From Cognaticolwellia aestuarii (GTDB lineage: Bacteria > Pseudomonadota > Gammaproteobacteria > Enterobacterales > Alteromonadaceae), in contig NZ_MUZV01000002.1 in the NCBI RefSeq assembly GCF_002000025.1, positions 248,001 to 312,000 of the forward strand: 64,000 nt of DNA, given 5' to 3'. The notes under the pieces are model-generated. The model was not told the DNA's origin. It searched no databases and worked only from the letters and a program-made list of their open reading frames with translations. This document shows, in pieces, positions 8,945-19,245 of this stretch. How positions within the stretch are numbered: position 1 is the stretch's first letter; the number at the start of each line of letters is the position of its first letter. The position numbers and the translations under genes are program-made.

Positions 8945-9592
8945 ATGAAAACGTTAATTTTAAAAACCGAAGGCCTGTCGGCTTATGGCTTGCAAACCTT
9001 TGATGTACACCGAAGAGCAAATCATTTTCCAACACGCTCAGCAATCATTGGTTTATTAGCTGCAGCATTAGGTATTACACGCAAAGAACAGAGCACTTTA
9101 TATGAATTGTCTGAAAACTTAGCTATTGCCGTGCAAGTTAATCAGACTGGCGAGAAAATGGTTGATTACCACACAGTGCAAAATTTTCGTAGTCCTATGG
9201 GAAAAATTCAAAATGGTACTAAACCTACCTATCGTGAATATTGGTGTGATAGTGAGCATACCTTTGCTATTTCGGCCAGCAACGAACTCATTGAGAAATT
9301 AGCTGCGGCAGTTAAATCCCCTAAATTCACCTTGTTTCAAGGTCGAAAATCATGCCCTTTAACAAGGCCTTTGTTCGAAAAGTTAATTGATGAGAGTAAT
9401 CCAGCAATAGCGCTTAAAAAAGGTTGTAAAACGGGGCAGATCTTTAGCGACGTGATCGGTGAAAACCATATCGCTACATTACAAGTGCGAGATAAGCTAA
9501 CTTCTGTTAGCAGAAAGTACGCAATGCGCACAGTGTATGTCAGTGGCCAACGATTGCAAAATTCGGCAGGAGCAAGCAATGAACTTACTTAA
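8945..9592 (+). CDS. cas5e: Cascade 5'-handle binding subunit Cas5e (CasD)
   Basis: Caps the 5' handle of the crRNA and contacts Cas8e. The N-terminus MKTLILKTEGLSAYGLQTF, with RRANHFPTRSAIIGLLAAALGI, is the classic Cas5e start, with the conserved FPTRS...GLL motif. Length is 215 aa against 224 in E. coli. A strong AAGGAG ribosome site precedes it. Its last 14 bases overlap the Cas8e start, implying coupled translation. The C-terminal part DVHRR...VYVSGQRLQ is consistent with the family. Confidence 0.95.
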   Translation: MKTLILKTEGLSAYGLQTFDVHRRANHFPTRSAIIGLLAAALGITRKEQSTLYELSENLAIAVQVNQTGEKMVDYHTVQNFRSPMGKIQNGTKPTYREYWCDSEHTFAISASNELIEKLAAAVKSPKFTLFQGRKSCPLTRPLFEKLIDESNPAIALKKGCKTGQIFSDVIGENHIATLQVRDKLTSVSRKYAMRTVYVSGQRLQNSAGASNELT

Positions 9593-11051
9593 AGATCCTT
9601 TTATTTCAACTACATTGGGTAAAGTTTCATTAAAAGATATTTTAACGTCAGATGAAGATTATCAACTACAGTATTTTTTTGATGAAACCCAATTAGCTAT
9701 GTTGCAAATGTTGTCTTCGTTGGCAACCGTTGTGCTTAAACCGACTATTTTGGAATTAAAGGGGTATATAGCAAAAGGATTAACTGCTGAACAGTATGAC
9801 CTAGCGCTTTCTAAAATTGAAAGTAAGTGGTTTGAAGATGATTGTTTTATGCGTTCGAAAGCTTCAAATAAAGCGAAAGTTGCAGACGGACCTATCACAA
9901 AATTAGTTTCAGGCATTGAGTGTGGAGGTTCTCCAAACGCACTTGGTTTATTTTCTGATTCTGAAAATGTGACTATTGCATGCTCTGACTGTACTCACGT
10001 TCTAAATTACAATTTACATATGAATATTAAAGGTGAGTGTTTTGGTCCTACAGGTGCTACAGGGATACGTGGTGGTGGCGCCATCACAACGCTTGTTTCA
10101 GGTTCGAATTTGAAAGAAACGTTATTATTCAATGTTGTAGCCATTGATTTTTATCAAAAAAATACAGCTTTAAGTGATAGTGCTGACTCCAAGTTTATGT
10201 GGGATTTACCTTTAGATGGTGATTTATACCAAGCACAAAACATAGGCTTAGAAAGAGGACTGTTTGCATTAGCGTATCACATTGACTTTGTTATTGAAGA
10301 CCAAATTGCTGAGTGTCATATTTGTGGACATGAATCGAATAAGATTACTAAAACTTTCAAACGAGTAAAATATTCAGGAGCTTATGGTTCAACCAAAAAA
10401 GGTCGAGATAACGGCGCTGGTTGGTGGTTGCATCCATACACTCCGAGAAATGAAAAGGAAGACGGTACTTATGCTGTTTGCGCTAGAGACCAGAATTGGC
10501 AATCATGGCAAGAGTTAACTGCATACATAATCGGTAAAGAAACAGATAAAACGGCTGTGAAGCCTGCTTTAATCATTAATCAATTTCAAAATGCCTTATC
10601 TAATGGAAAAGCGAATGTATTAGTTGGTGGTAATATTGCAGACCAAGGCTCAATCACTGGGCGTGTCTATGATTTATATTCAATGCCTTCTTCACTTTCT
10701 AAAAATAACGCGAGAATTACCCAGGTTATCGATTCTGGTTTAGATCAGAAGGAGAAGTTATCAATTGCTTTAAATAAAATGTTTGGAGTTGGATATGATA
10801 AAAACTTTGTTAGCGGTATTAAAAATCAAGCTATGCAACGTTTTACCACTAACGCTCAACAAATAGTTCAGCAAATATTGTTAGACGTTGACAGAAAAGA
10901 AGCAGCAGAATTAAGAAAAGATGCAGTTAGTTCACTAAGTAATGAAGCAAAAGCGATTTTTAAATCTGTTCAACGTAAATATCAACACGATTTGCCTTTA
11001 TTTAAAGCGTTAGTTAAAGGCGAGTTTATATTGTATAAAGCTGATAATTAA
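9579..11051 (+). CDS. cas8e: Cascade large subunit Cas8e (CasA/Cse1)
   Basis: Recognises the PAM and recruits Cas3. I chose ATG 9579 rather than the upstream in-frame start because an AGGAG lies at 9568-9572 and the protein then begins MNLLKDPFISTTLGKVSLKDIL, a typical Cse1 N-terminus. That gives 490 aa, near the 502 of E. coli. Cys motifs ACSDCTH and AECHICGHE look like zinc ligands. A glycine-rich stretch GPTGATGIRGGGAIT and GAGWWLHPYTPR fit the central Cse1 domain, and a helical C-terminal bundle follows. It is placed last among the Cascade genes instead of first, which is unusual. Cas1 starts on the next base after its stop. Confidence 0.94.
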   Translation: MNLLKDPFISTTLGKVSLKDILTSDEDYQLQYFFDETQLAMLQMLSSLATVVLKPTILELKGYIAKGLTAEQYDLALSKIESKWFEDDCFMRSKASNKAKVADGPITKLVSGIECGGSPNALGLFSDSENVTIACSDCTHVLNYNLHMNIKGECFGPTGATGIRGGGAITTLVSGSNLKETLLFNVVAIDFYQKNTALSDSADSKFMWDLPLDGDLYQAQNIGLERGLFALAYHIDFVIEDQIAECHICGHESNKITKTFKRVKYSGAYGSTKKGRDNGAGWWLHPYTPRNEKEDGTYAVCARDQNWQSWQELTAYIIGKETDKTAVKPALIINQFQNALSNGKANVLVGGNIADQGSITGRVYDLYSMPSSLSKNNARITQVIDSGLDQKEKLSIALNKMFGVGYDKNFVSGIKNQAMQRFTTNAQQIVQQILLDVDRKEAAELRKDAVSSLSNEAKAIFKSVQRKYQHDLPLFKALVKGEFILYKADN

Positions 11052-12255
<1,204 letters not shown>

Positions 12256-12344
12256 TCAAGAAATTAGTATATATAGCTCTTTAAAAATTTGGTAGAATTT
12301 AAAAGTTCTAAAAAAACCATTAAAAACAACGATGTTTTTTTAGT
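12256..12344 (+). promoter_or_regulatory. CRISPR leader with IHF-like motif
   Basis: An 89-bp AT-rich leader separates cas2 from the first repeat. It should carry the array promoter and guide Cas1-Cas2 insertion. A full match to the IHF consensus WATCAANNNNTTR (AATCAAGAAATTA) spans 12254-12266, overlapping the cas2 stop. In E. coli the required IHF site is much closer to the repeat. Here the proximal 35 bp hold only A/T tracts (aaaaaaacc, gatgttttttta), and I find no second full match there. Confidence 0.75.
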
Positions 12345-14752
12345 GTGTTCCCCGTATCCACGGGGCTGAACCGCGATGATCGACAAACAAATTAAAAGCG
12401 ACAAGGTGTTCCCCGTATCCACGGGGCTGAACCGGTACACCGAGCAACGTGGAATTGACGCTGGGCGTGTTCCCCGTATCCACGGGGCTGAACCGGCGTT
12501 GAAATAGGCGTGGAGTTGACGCGAGAAGTGTTCCCCGTATCCACGGGGCTGAACCGCGAGCGTTATTGCGCACAGGCATAGCAATGAGGTGTTCCCCGTA
12601 TCCACGGGGCTGAACCGCCTGATGTTTCCCCACCGTTACCACTAAATATGTGTTCCCCGTATCCACGGGGCTGAACCGTATTGGCGCGACCAATAGCGGT
12701 TAGTATTCAGGTGTTCCCCGTATCCACGGGGCTGAACCGGGTACGTATACTCATGATAGAAATAACACCAGGTGTTCCCCGTATCCACGGGGCTGAACCG
12801 TTATAGGTCGATACGGTAATTCATATTTGACAGTGTTCCCCGTATCCACGGGGCTGAACCGGTTTCAGGATTTACATTTGGTAAAAATACTTTGTGTTCC
12901 CCGTATCCACGGGGCTGAACCGTTTTTTGATTATATCAGTTATCTTTGCTGCATGTGTTCCCCGTATCCACGGGGCTGAACCGGTTTTTTTGAGTTGTTA
13001 TGCACATTACTAAGTGTGTTCCCCGTATCCACGGGGCTGAACCGTAATATAAACCACGTATGATTCACCATCTGCCGTGTTCCCCGTATCCACGGGGCTG
13101 AACCGAGTTCGCAGGTTATGCCGAGGGCAACCAAAAAGTGTTCCCCGTATCCACGGGGCTGAACCGGAACACTAACAAACGGGGGTAAAAACATTGGCGT
13201 GTTCCCCGTATCCACGGGGCTGAACCGAATACTGAACGCTTAACTAAGCCCAAATTATCGTGTTCCCCGTATCCACGGGGCTGAACCGCTAAAATCACCG
13301 CCATAACCTGTAATAGTATTGTGTTCCCCGTATCCACGGGGCTGAACCGTCTAAATCCCACCTTGAAAAAGTAGTAGCTAGGTGTTCCCCGTATCCACGG
13401 GGCTGAACCGCTTTTATTTATCATGCAATAACCCCTCCCAATGTGTTCCCCGTATCCACGGGGCTGAACCGGAATTCAGTTGTCAATGGTGACGGCTGGC
13501 ATGGTGTTCCCCGTATCCACGGGGCTGAACCGGCATTCAGTTGTCAATGGTGACAGCTGGCATGGTGTTCCCCGTATCCACGGGGCTGAACCGATTGTTA
13601 GTGCCATCAGATAAAAACACGTTGCGTGTTCCCCGTATCCACGGGGCTGAACCGCTTTATAATATCAGAGATGCTAACCCAACCAAGTGTTCCCCGTATC
13701 CACGGGGCTGAACCGTAAACAGTCTTGGTTATTGCAACGACCTGATGGTGTTCCCCGTATCCACGGGGCTGAACCGACTGATAAATTCAAAGGACTGGAT
13801 TTAGGTGAGTGTTCCCCGTATCCACGGGGCTGAACCGTCCGCCTTTTGGCTTATCAAAAACACACTGCTGTGTTCCCCGTATCCACGGGGCTGAACCGAG
13901 CCGAGGATATTGAGCACTTGGTTTACGATAGTGTTCCCCGTATCCACGGGGCTGAACCGGGTTTGCGTTTCGGTAGATTAGTCGCAATTAGGTGTTCCCC
14001 GTATCCACGGGGCTGAACCGAATCAGATCCAATCAGTAATTTTATTGACGTGGTGTTCCCCGTATCCACGGGGCTGAACCGGTTACGGACTGTTTCCACA
14101 AGATGTAAATCAGGTGTTCCCCGTATCCACGGGGCTGAACCGATATCCACGTTTCTATGCCAACAGGTCAGCGAGTGTTCCCCGTATCCACGGGGCTGAA
14201 CCGTAACTTGTCAGCAGTCGAATAGAGAGAAAATCGTGTTCCCCGTATCCACGGGGCTGAACCGTCGTTATTTGCATTTACTGAACTATTTACTAAGTGT
14301 TCCCCGTATCCACGGGGCTGAACCGCACGTCAATAAATACGTTAACTTTATTATTGTGTGTTCCCCGTATCCACGGGGCTGAACCGCTTGGTGATGGTTA
14401 TTTGCTGCGTATAGATTTGTGTTCCCCGTATCCACGGGGCTGAACCAGTAATTGTTGGTCTTGGTGATTCGATAACGTTGTGTTCCCCGTATCCACGGGG
14501 CTGAACCGGGGCTTTATCTAAGTGTTGAAAGCTACTTCTTGTGTTCCCCGTATCCACGGGGCTGAACCGTTTGCACTATATCATTAATTAGCTAGATAAC
14601 TGTGTTCCCCGTATCCACGGGGCTGAACCGGTGGTGACTTAACGCACGAATCAAACGGCAATGTGTTCCCCGTATCCACGGGGCTGAACCGTTATGGGTT
14701 GATGGTCAGGAAATTATGAACATGTGTTCCCCGTATCCACGGGGCTGAACCG
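12345..14752 (+). CRISPR. Type I-E CRISPR array, 40 repeats / 39 spacers
   Basis: A 29-bp repeat (GTGTTCCCCG...GGCTGAACCG, with a CCCCGTATCCACGGGG palindrome) recurs every 61 bp with 32-bp spacers. First repeat 12345-12373, last 14724-14752; the start distance of 2379 is exactly 39 x 61. Direction is set by the leader at the cas2 end and by likeness to the E. coli I-E repeat. Repeats look invariant except repeat 35 (14419-14447), which ends in A instead of G. The leader-distal repeat is intact. Spacers 19 (13472-13503) and 20 (13533-13564) are 30/32 identical. Spacers 2 and 3 share a 13/14 core in register. Reading frames across the array are artefacts. Confidence 0.99.
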
Positions 14753-14911
14753 TGTGATTATTTAAATGCAAGAAACAAACAATGGAGGTCCTCGTATACC
14801 AGAAAAATTAACCTTAATGCCACTGTGTTTGTCTTTTGAGAATTACTTAATTCAATACCAATAACCTAAACCCCTTAAAATAAAGATTTAACCACATCTC
14901 TGAGTTTGATT

Positions 14912-15103
14912 TTATTCGTTATCACCATCATCTTCGTCTTCATCATCGATAATATCTGGCGTTACTGCGTCAACAACGTCGATAGCACCTCCAACCACTG
15001 TTGTTGTGGCACTTACCGCGGTAGACACAACAGCAACTGCAATGCAGCCTGATAAACTAAAAGCAATAGATAATAACAACAAGCTGTGTAGCACTTTTTT
15101 CAC
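14912..15103 (-). CDS. Small acidic-tailed lipoprotein
   Basis: A 63-aa predicted lipoprotein. A Lys-rich start (MKKVLHSLLLLSIAF) leads to the lipobox LSGC, so Cys20 should be lipidated after signal peptidase II cleavage. A Val/Ala/Thr-rich stretch follows, then a very acidic tail (DIIDDEDEDDGDNE). The start is GTG with GGAAATATT upstream on the minus strand. It lies 159 bp beyond the CRISPR array in opposite orientation. Function unknown; small envelope lipoproteins with this layout are common in Alteromonadales. Its position beside the array is probably incidental. Confidence 0.75.
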   Translation of the reverse strand: MKKVLHSLLLLSIAFSLSGCIAVAVVSTAVSATTTVVGGAIDVVDAVTPDIIDDEDEDDGDNE

Positions 15104-15488
15104 GGTAATATTTCCAAATGAATAAATATATGAAGGTGCACAATACGCTAATTTTGGGGCGAATCAATCGTTGTTTTTATGTTTTTTGAAAGTCATATTT
15201 TCGGCAAACTTTTATCACCATTTTATAAACAGCTAAAACGGATAAAAGCTAAAAACGTAAGCACTATCACTAATAAAGTTTCACTGCTGGTAAACAATAC
15301 TATAGTAGCCTCGACATGGGCCAATATGTTGTAGGTAATAATTTGATATTGTTTGCAACTGCGAGCATGTACCAAAAAGGCTTGCCCAATATTGCGCATA
15401 ATAAAGTTTTTGGCGCTCAAGTTTTAGCATTAAAGCGCTTGAGCTCGGCTCGTAAACTAGTGGCTGTTGAGCAGCTATCTTATTTTGC
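15104..15488. other. Intergenic, no gene recognised
   Basis: These 385 bp hold only short overlapping frames on both strands, with no family resemblance and no usable ribosome site that I can see. No terminator, tRNA or repeat stands out. It includes the probable promoter of the small lipoprotein at its left end. Confidence 0.5.
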
Positions 15489-15740
15489 TTACTTTTTATT
15501 ACTTGCCCATTGAAAAACCAGCGCAATGGGAAAAGGCGAAACGAGCACTAAGCCTAAACCAATTAAACTGCTGATCACTACCATGCCTGTTACATTTTGC
15601 CCAATGTCGGTCATGAACAGGCTTATTACACCAGCAATAAACAGCGTTAACCCTATAATGTGCAGTATTTTAAACACGCTAATTATTGAATATTGTGCTT
15701 GGGGCATACTTGTTAGCCTTTGCTTGAGGTTTTTTCGCAT
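15489..15740 (-). CDS. Small two-helix membrane protein, unknown function
   Basis: An 83-aa protein starting MRKNLKQRLTSMPQAQYS at ATG 15740, with a GGAA 8-12 nt upstream. I preferred it to the in-frame TTG 18 bp further up. Two hydrophobic segments are clear: VFKILHIIGLTLFIAGVISLF and GMVVISSLIGLGLVLVSPF. The charge pattern suggests a cytoplasmic N-terminus and a short hairpin in the inner membrane. The plus-strand frame over the same bases lacks such structure and is taken as a shadow. I cannot name a family. Confidence 0.6.
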   Translation of the reverse strand: MRKNLKQRLTSMPQAQYSIISVFKILHIIGLTLFIAGVISLFMTDIGQNVTGMVVISSLIGLGLVLVSPFPIALVFQWASNKK

Positions 15741-15854
15741 TATACTTTTTCCGTTCAACTTTCTCTATTGATCAAAGGGCAATTTTGTTATCACTAATGC
15801 TAGAATGCTTGCCTCTGGAAAAGTCTCCTTTTCGTATTCGGGTTTGTTGTGTAA

Positions 15855-18800
15855 ATGAATGCTATTACTGCAAGTATTTTTGGTCGTTTTGTTGTTAAAA
15901 ACAGAAACATTAATTTTGATAAAAACGGGCTATCGTTTGAGTTTAAAAACAGCTTAGTTTCGCTTAAATGGCAAGCGCTGGTAATGCCGCCGCAGTTTAA
16001 TATTAGCTTTTTGGGCCAAATAGTTACCCTAAAAACCACTAAACAAACCTATGTGCTTAGCATGTGTGCCTATAGTGCTAGGGTGATGAAGCAGTCGGCA
16101 TGTGAAAAGCTTTGGGTGGCCGCTAATCGTTCTCGGCTTGATACCTTGCTAGCGTCAATTGAAAAACTCAGCGTTAACCATTATGTTCGCCAGTCACACA
16201 TTGAGAGTTTTCAACGCCTTATTCAGCAAGAGTTTCAGCGTTGGTTTCCTTGGATAAAACAAAGTAAAGCCTTGCCTATAGTTACTGAAAAACTGCAATG
16301 GCTGTCACATTATGCACGTTGGCAAGCGCAAGATATTGATGATTGCAGAGAGCGCTATATCGCTCGGCAATTAAAAGTTCAACAAAGCTTTTTTGATACG
16401 GTTGAGTCAAACCCGTTAACCTTGTCGCAGCGCCGAGCCTGTATTATTGATAACGACAATAATTTATTGCTAGCGGGCGCGGGCACCGGTAAAACCAGTG
16501 TTATGGTAGGGCGAACGGGGTATTTACTTAACAGTAAACAAGCACAGGCCAGCGATATTTTATTATTGGCTTATGGCCGTAAAGCAGCTGATGAAATGGA
16601 CGATCGGCTCAAGGCTAAGCTTGCAAGCACTTTTGAAACTACCGCAATTACTAGTACTGGCTCGAAAACAAACATCAACCAGGCAAGTAAGGGTATTGCG
16701 GCGTCAACGTTTCATAGTTTAGGTTTGCAAATAATTGCTCAAGTTGAGGGGGCAAAGTCTAAGTTGTCTCGGTTTGCTGAAGACGAAAAAGCGAAAACGC
16801 AATGGCTGCAAACTTGCTTTGAAACATTGATTAATGAACATGCCACGTATCGTGCGCTTATTATTGAGTATTTTTGTCAATATTATTATGTTGAGCGCCA
16901 TGCCGCTGATTTTAAAAGCCTAGGCGAGTACTACCAATACTTAACCAACAACGATGTTCGTAGCTTAAAAGGCGATAAAGTTAACAGCTTTGGCGAGCTT
17001 ACTATTGCTAATTGGTTGTTTATGCAGGGGGTTGAGTATCAGTATCGGGCCAATTATGCCGTTAATGTTAGCACGGTTGAGCGCAAGCAATATCAACCTG
17101 ATTTTTTCTTACCTGAGCATAATATTTACATTGAATATTATGCTTTAGACGAGAGCGGTGAACCGCCGACATTTATCGATAAAAAAGCTTACCACGAAGC
17201 CATTGCCTGGAAGCGAGCGACCCATAAAAAGTATCAAACCCGCTGTATTGAATTAAGCTATTTTCAGCATAAAAGTGTTCAGCATAAAAGTGATCAGCAT
17301 AAAAGCGGCCAATTAATTACGCCTTTAGCAGGCTACTTTGCTGAGCAAAATATTGTTACCACGCCATTACCTGATGAGGCGATTATCGCTAGTTTACAAG
17401 AAAGTGGCCGTATAACGCAGCTTGTTGGGCTATTTTCTCAATTGCTGGGCCTGTATAAAGCGGCTTGTTTAGACACCGCGTTAGAGAAACAACTGGTTAT
17501 TAATGCTCAACACCCCAAGCAAACGGTAAAAGCCTTGGTGTTACTTAAACCTATTTTGCATCGCTATCAGGCGCATTTAACTCAACACGGCGAAATTGAC
17601 TTTGAAGATATGATCAACAAAGCGCTTAGTTATGTGCAAACGGGCAAGTTTCAATCACCGTGGCGCTATATTATGGTGGATGAATTTCAAGATATTTCAG
17701 AGCCAAGGGCGCGCTTAGTTAAAGCCTTGCGTGATAACCACAAAGGTAGCTCAATATTTGCCGTGGGTGACGACTGGCAGGCCATTTATCGTTTTAGTGG
17801 CGCTGATGTTAGCTTAACCACACATTTTGCGCGTTATTTTGGCGCAACTGGCGCAGTTAATTCGAGTAACTCAAGCAGTTCAGCCAATGCAGTTCATTCA
17901 GCTGATTCAGCTCATTCAGCTCATTCAACGACGCAATCAACACTCGACACTACTTTTCGGTTTAATAACCAAATTGGCAAGGTGGCGAGCGATTTTATTA
18001 GCAAAAATCCGCAGCAAATTAAGAAAAAAATTCATGCTTTGCAACAAGTACCGGCGCCGGCGGTGTCGATACTTAAGCGTGCGAACTCGGTTGTTAACTC
18101 AGTTAGTAGCAGTACCCTTAGCAACAATAACGTTAAAACCAATACCGCCAACACCAATACCGCCAGCACCAATACCAGCCATCAACAAATTAATGAACTG
18201 GCCAACGGCGCTATTGATGATGTTTTAGCGGCTATTTCAGCAAAAGTACTTGTTGGTCAAACTGCTCAGGCTGCTAAAAAATCGCCAGATAAAAAGCCTA
18301 GCCCAGCTAGCGTGTACTTTTTAGCCCGCTTTTGGTTTCAGTTGCCAAGCAAAGCTGACCTTGAACGCTTAAAAGTTAAATACCCGCTGTTAACGCTTGA
18401 GTCTCAGTCGTTTCATGCCTCCAAAGGTAAAGAGGCTGATTACGTGGTTATTTTAGGATTAAAAAAGGGCGTACAGGGTTTTCCGTCAGAAAAAACAACA
18501 CCTGCGCTGCTTGATACTTTGCTCGCTAAACCTGAAGCCTATGCTTATGCCGAAGAGCGACGCTTATTTTATGTTGCGTTAACCCGGGCAAAAAATCGGG
18601 TTTATATTATTGCTGATATCAGCGAGGCAAGTTGTTTTGTTAAAGAGCTTATTGACCAACATGCCGATAATATTACGGTTGACGAATTTGCCAGCGAGGC
18701 CAGCCAAGCTTTTACCGATGAAATAAACTGTTTGGTTTGTCAAACGGGTATTTTGAAAAAGCGCAGTGGCAAGTTTGGCGATTTTTATGCTTGCTCACAC

Positions 18801-19064
18801 TTTCCGCGTTGTACGCATAAAGAAAAACCCTGCACAAACTGTGCAAGCCCCATGACACGCCAACGCTTTACCGGCTTTAAAGTGTGTTTAAATAACCGCT
18901 GTAACACCCTGATACCTACTTGTGAAAGATGCCATGCTGAAATGGTATTACGCGCAAGTAAGAACGGTAAATTTTGGGGCTGTAAAAACTTTAAAGGCAA
19001 TGAGCCAACAAGCTGTAAACATAGCATTGATGAAGCAAACATAAATTGGCCAACCTTGGTTTAA
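15855..19064 (+). CDS. helD: DNA helicase IV (UvrD/Rep family) with C-terminal zinc fingers
   Basis: A 3'-5' superfamily 1 DNA helicase. The N-terminal 190 residues match the HelD-specific region. Walker A is LLAGAGTGKTSVMVGRTGYLL near 207, followed by LLLAYGRKAADEMDDRL as in E. coli HelD. Also seen: STFHSLG, MVDEFQDISEPRARLV (Walker B), AVGDDWQAIYRFSGAD, TLDTTFRFN, ESQSFHASKGKEADYV and RLFYVALTRAKNRV. At 1069 aa it is far longer than E. coli HelD (684). The extra length is low-complexity Ser/Asn/Thr inserts (near 665-690 and 740-780) plus a C-terminal tail with at least three cysteine clusters of the topoisomerase-type zinc finger (CLVCQTG, CTNCASP, CERCHAE). Such tails bind single-stranded DNA in topoisomerase I. 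Confidence 0.92.
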   Translation: MNAITASIFGRFVVKNRNINFDKNGLSFEFKNSLVSLKWQALVMPPQFNISFLGQIVTLKTTKQTYVLSMCAYSARVMKQSACEKLWVAANRSRLDTLLASIEKLSVNHYVRQSHIESFQRLIQQEFQRWFPWIKQSKALPIVTEKLQWLSHYARWQAQDIDDCRERYIARQLKVQQSFFDTVESNPLTLSQRRACIIDNDNNLLLAGAGTGKTSVMVGRTGYLLNSKQAQASDILLLAYGRKAADEMDDRLKAKLASTFETTAITSTGSKTNINQASKGIAASTFHSLGLQIIAQVEGAKSKLSRFAEDEKAKTQWLQTCFETLINEHATYRALIIEYFCQYYYVERHAADFKSLGEYYQYLTNNDVRSLKGDKVNSFGELTIANWLFMQGVEYQYRANYAVNVSTVERKQYQPDFFLPEHNIYIEYYALDESGEPPTFIDKKAYHEAIAWKRATHKKYQTRCIELSYFQHKSVQHKSDQHKSGQLITPLAGYFAEQNIVTTPLPDEAIIASLQESGRITQLVGLFSQLLGLYKAACLDTALEKQLVINAQHPKQTVKALVLLKPILHRYQAHLTQHGEIDFEDMINKALSYVQTGKFQSPWRYIMVDEFQDISEPRARLVKALRDNHKGSSIFAVGDDWQAIYRFSGADVSLTTHFARYFGATGAVNSSNSSSSANAVHSADSAHSAHSTTQSTLDTTFRFNNQIGKVASDFISKNPQQIKKKIHALQQVPAPAVSILKRANSVVNSVSSSTLSNNNVKTNTANTNTASTNTSHQQINELANGAIDDVLAAISAKVLVGQTAQAAKKSPDKKPSPASVYFLARFWFQLPSKADLERLKVKYPLLTLESQSFHASKGKEADYVVILGLKKGVQGFPSEKTTPALLDTLLAKPEAYAYAEERRLFYVALTRAKNRVYIIADISEASCFVKELIDQHADNITVDEFASEASQAFTDEINCLVCQTGILKKRSGKFGDFYACSHFPRCTHKEKPCTNCASPMTRQRFTGFKVCLNNRCNTLIPTCERCHAEMVLRASKNGKFWGCKNFKGNEPTSCKHSIDEANINWPTLV

Positions 19065-19245
19065 GAGATGCTTAAGTAAGGCTTAATTGGATTTTATTGT
19101 TTTGAGTCGGTTTGAATTTGTTTGAGTCGGCTCACATCGCAACAACAAAATTAAATATTTTAGCTATATAAGTGCAAGAGTTTCTTCATTTTTAAAAAAT
19201 TCGAACTAGTATAAATATATCATTCCAATTTCTAGTGTTAGATGT

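Noticed and set aside
12264-14557. Several minus-strand reading frames across the array with recurring peptides such as VQPRGYGEH and GSAPWIRGT
   Set aside because: They are translations of the CRISPR repeat in three phases; the 61-bp period shifts frame, and none has a ribosome site.
14753-14911. Search for a second array segment or degenerate repeats past the last repeat
   Set aside because: The sequence after 14752 shows no further match to the repeat.
15316-15771. Plus-strand frames (about 65 and 81 codons) opposite the small membrane protein
   Set aside because: No family likeness; the minus-strand frame has two clean helices and a better start.
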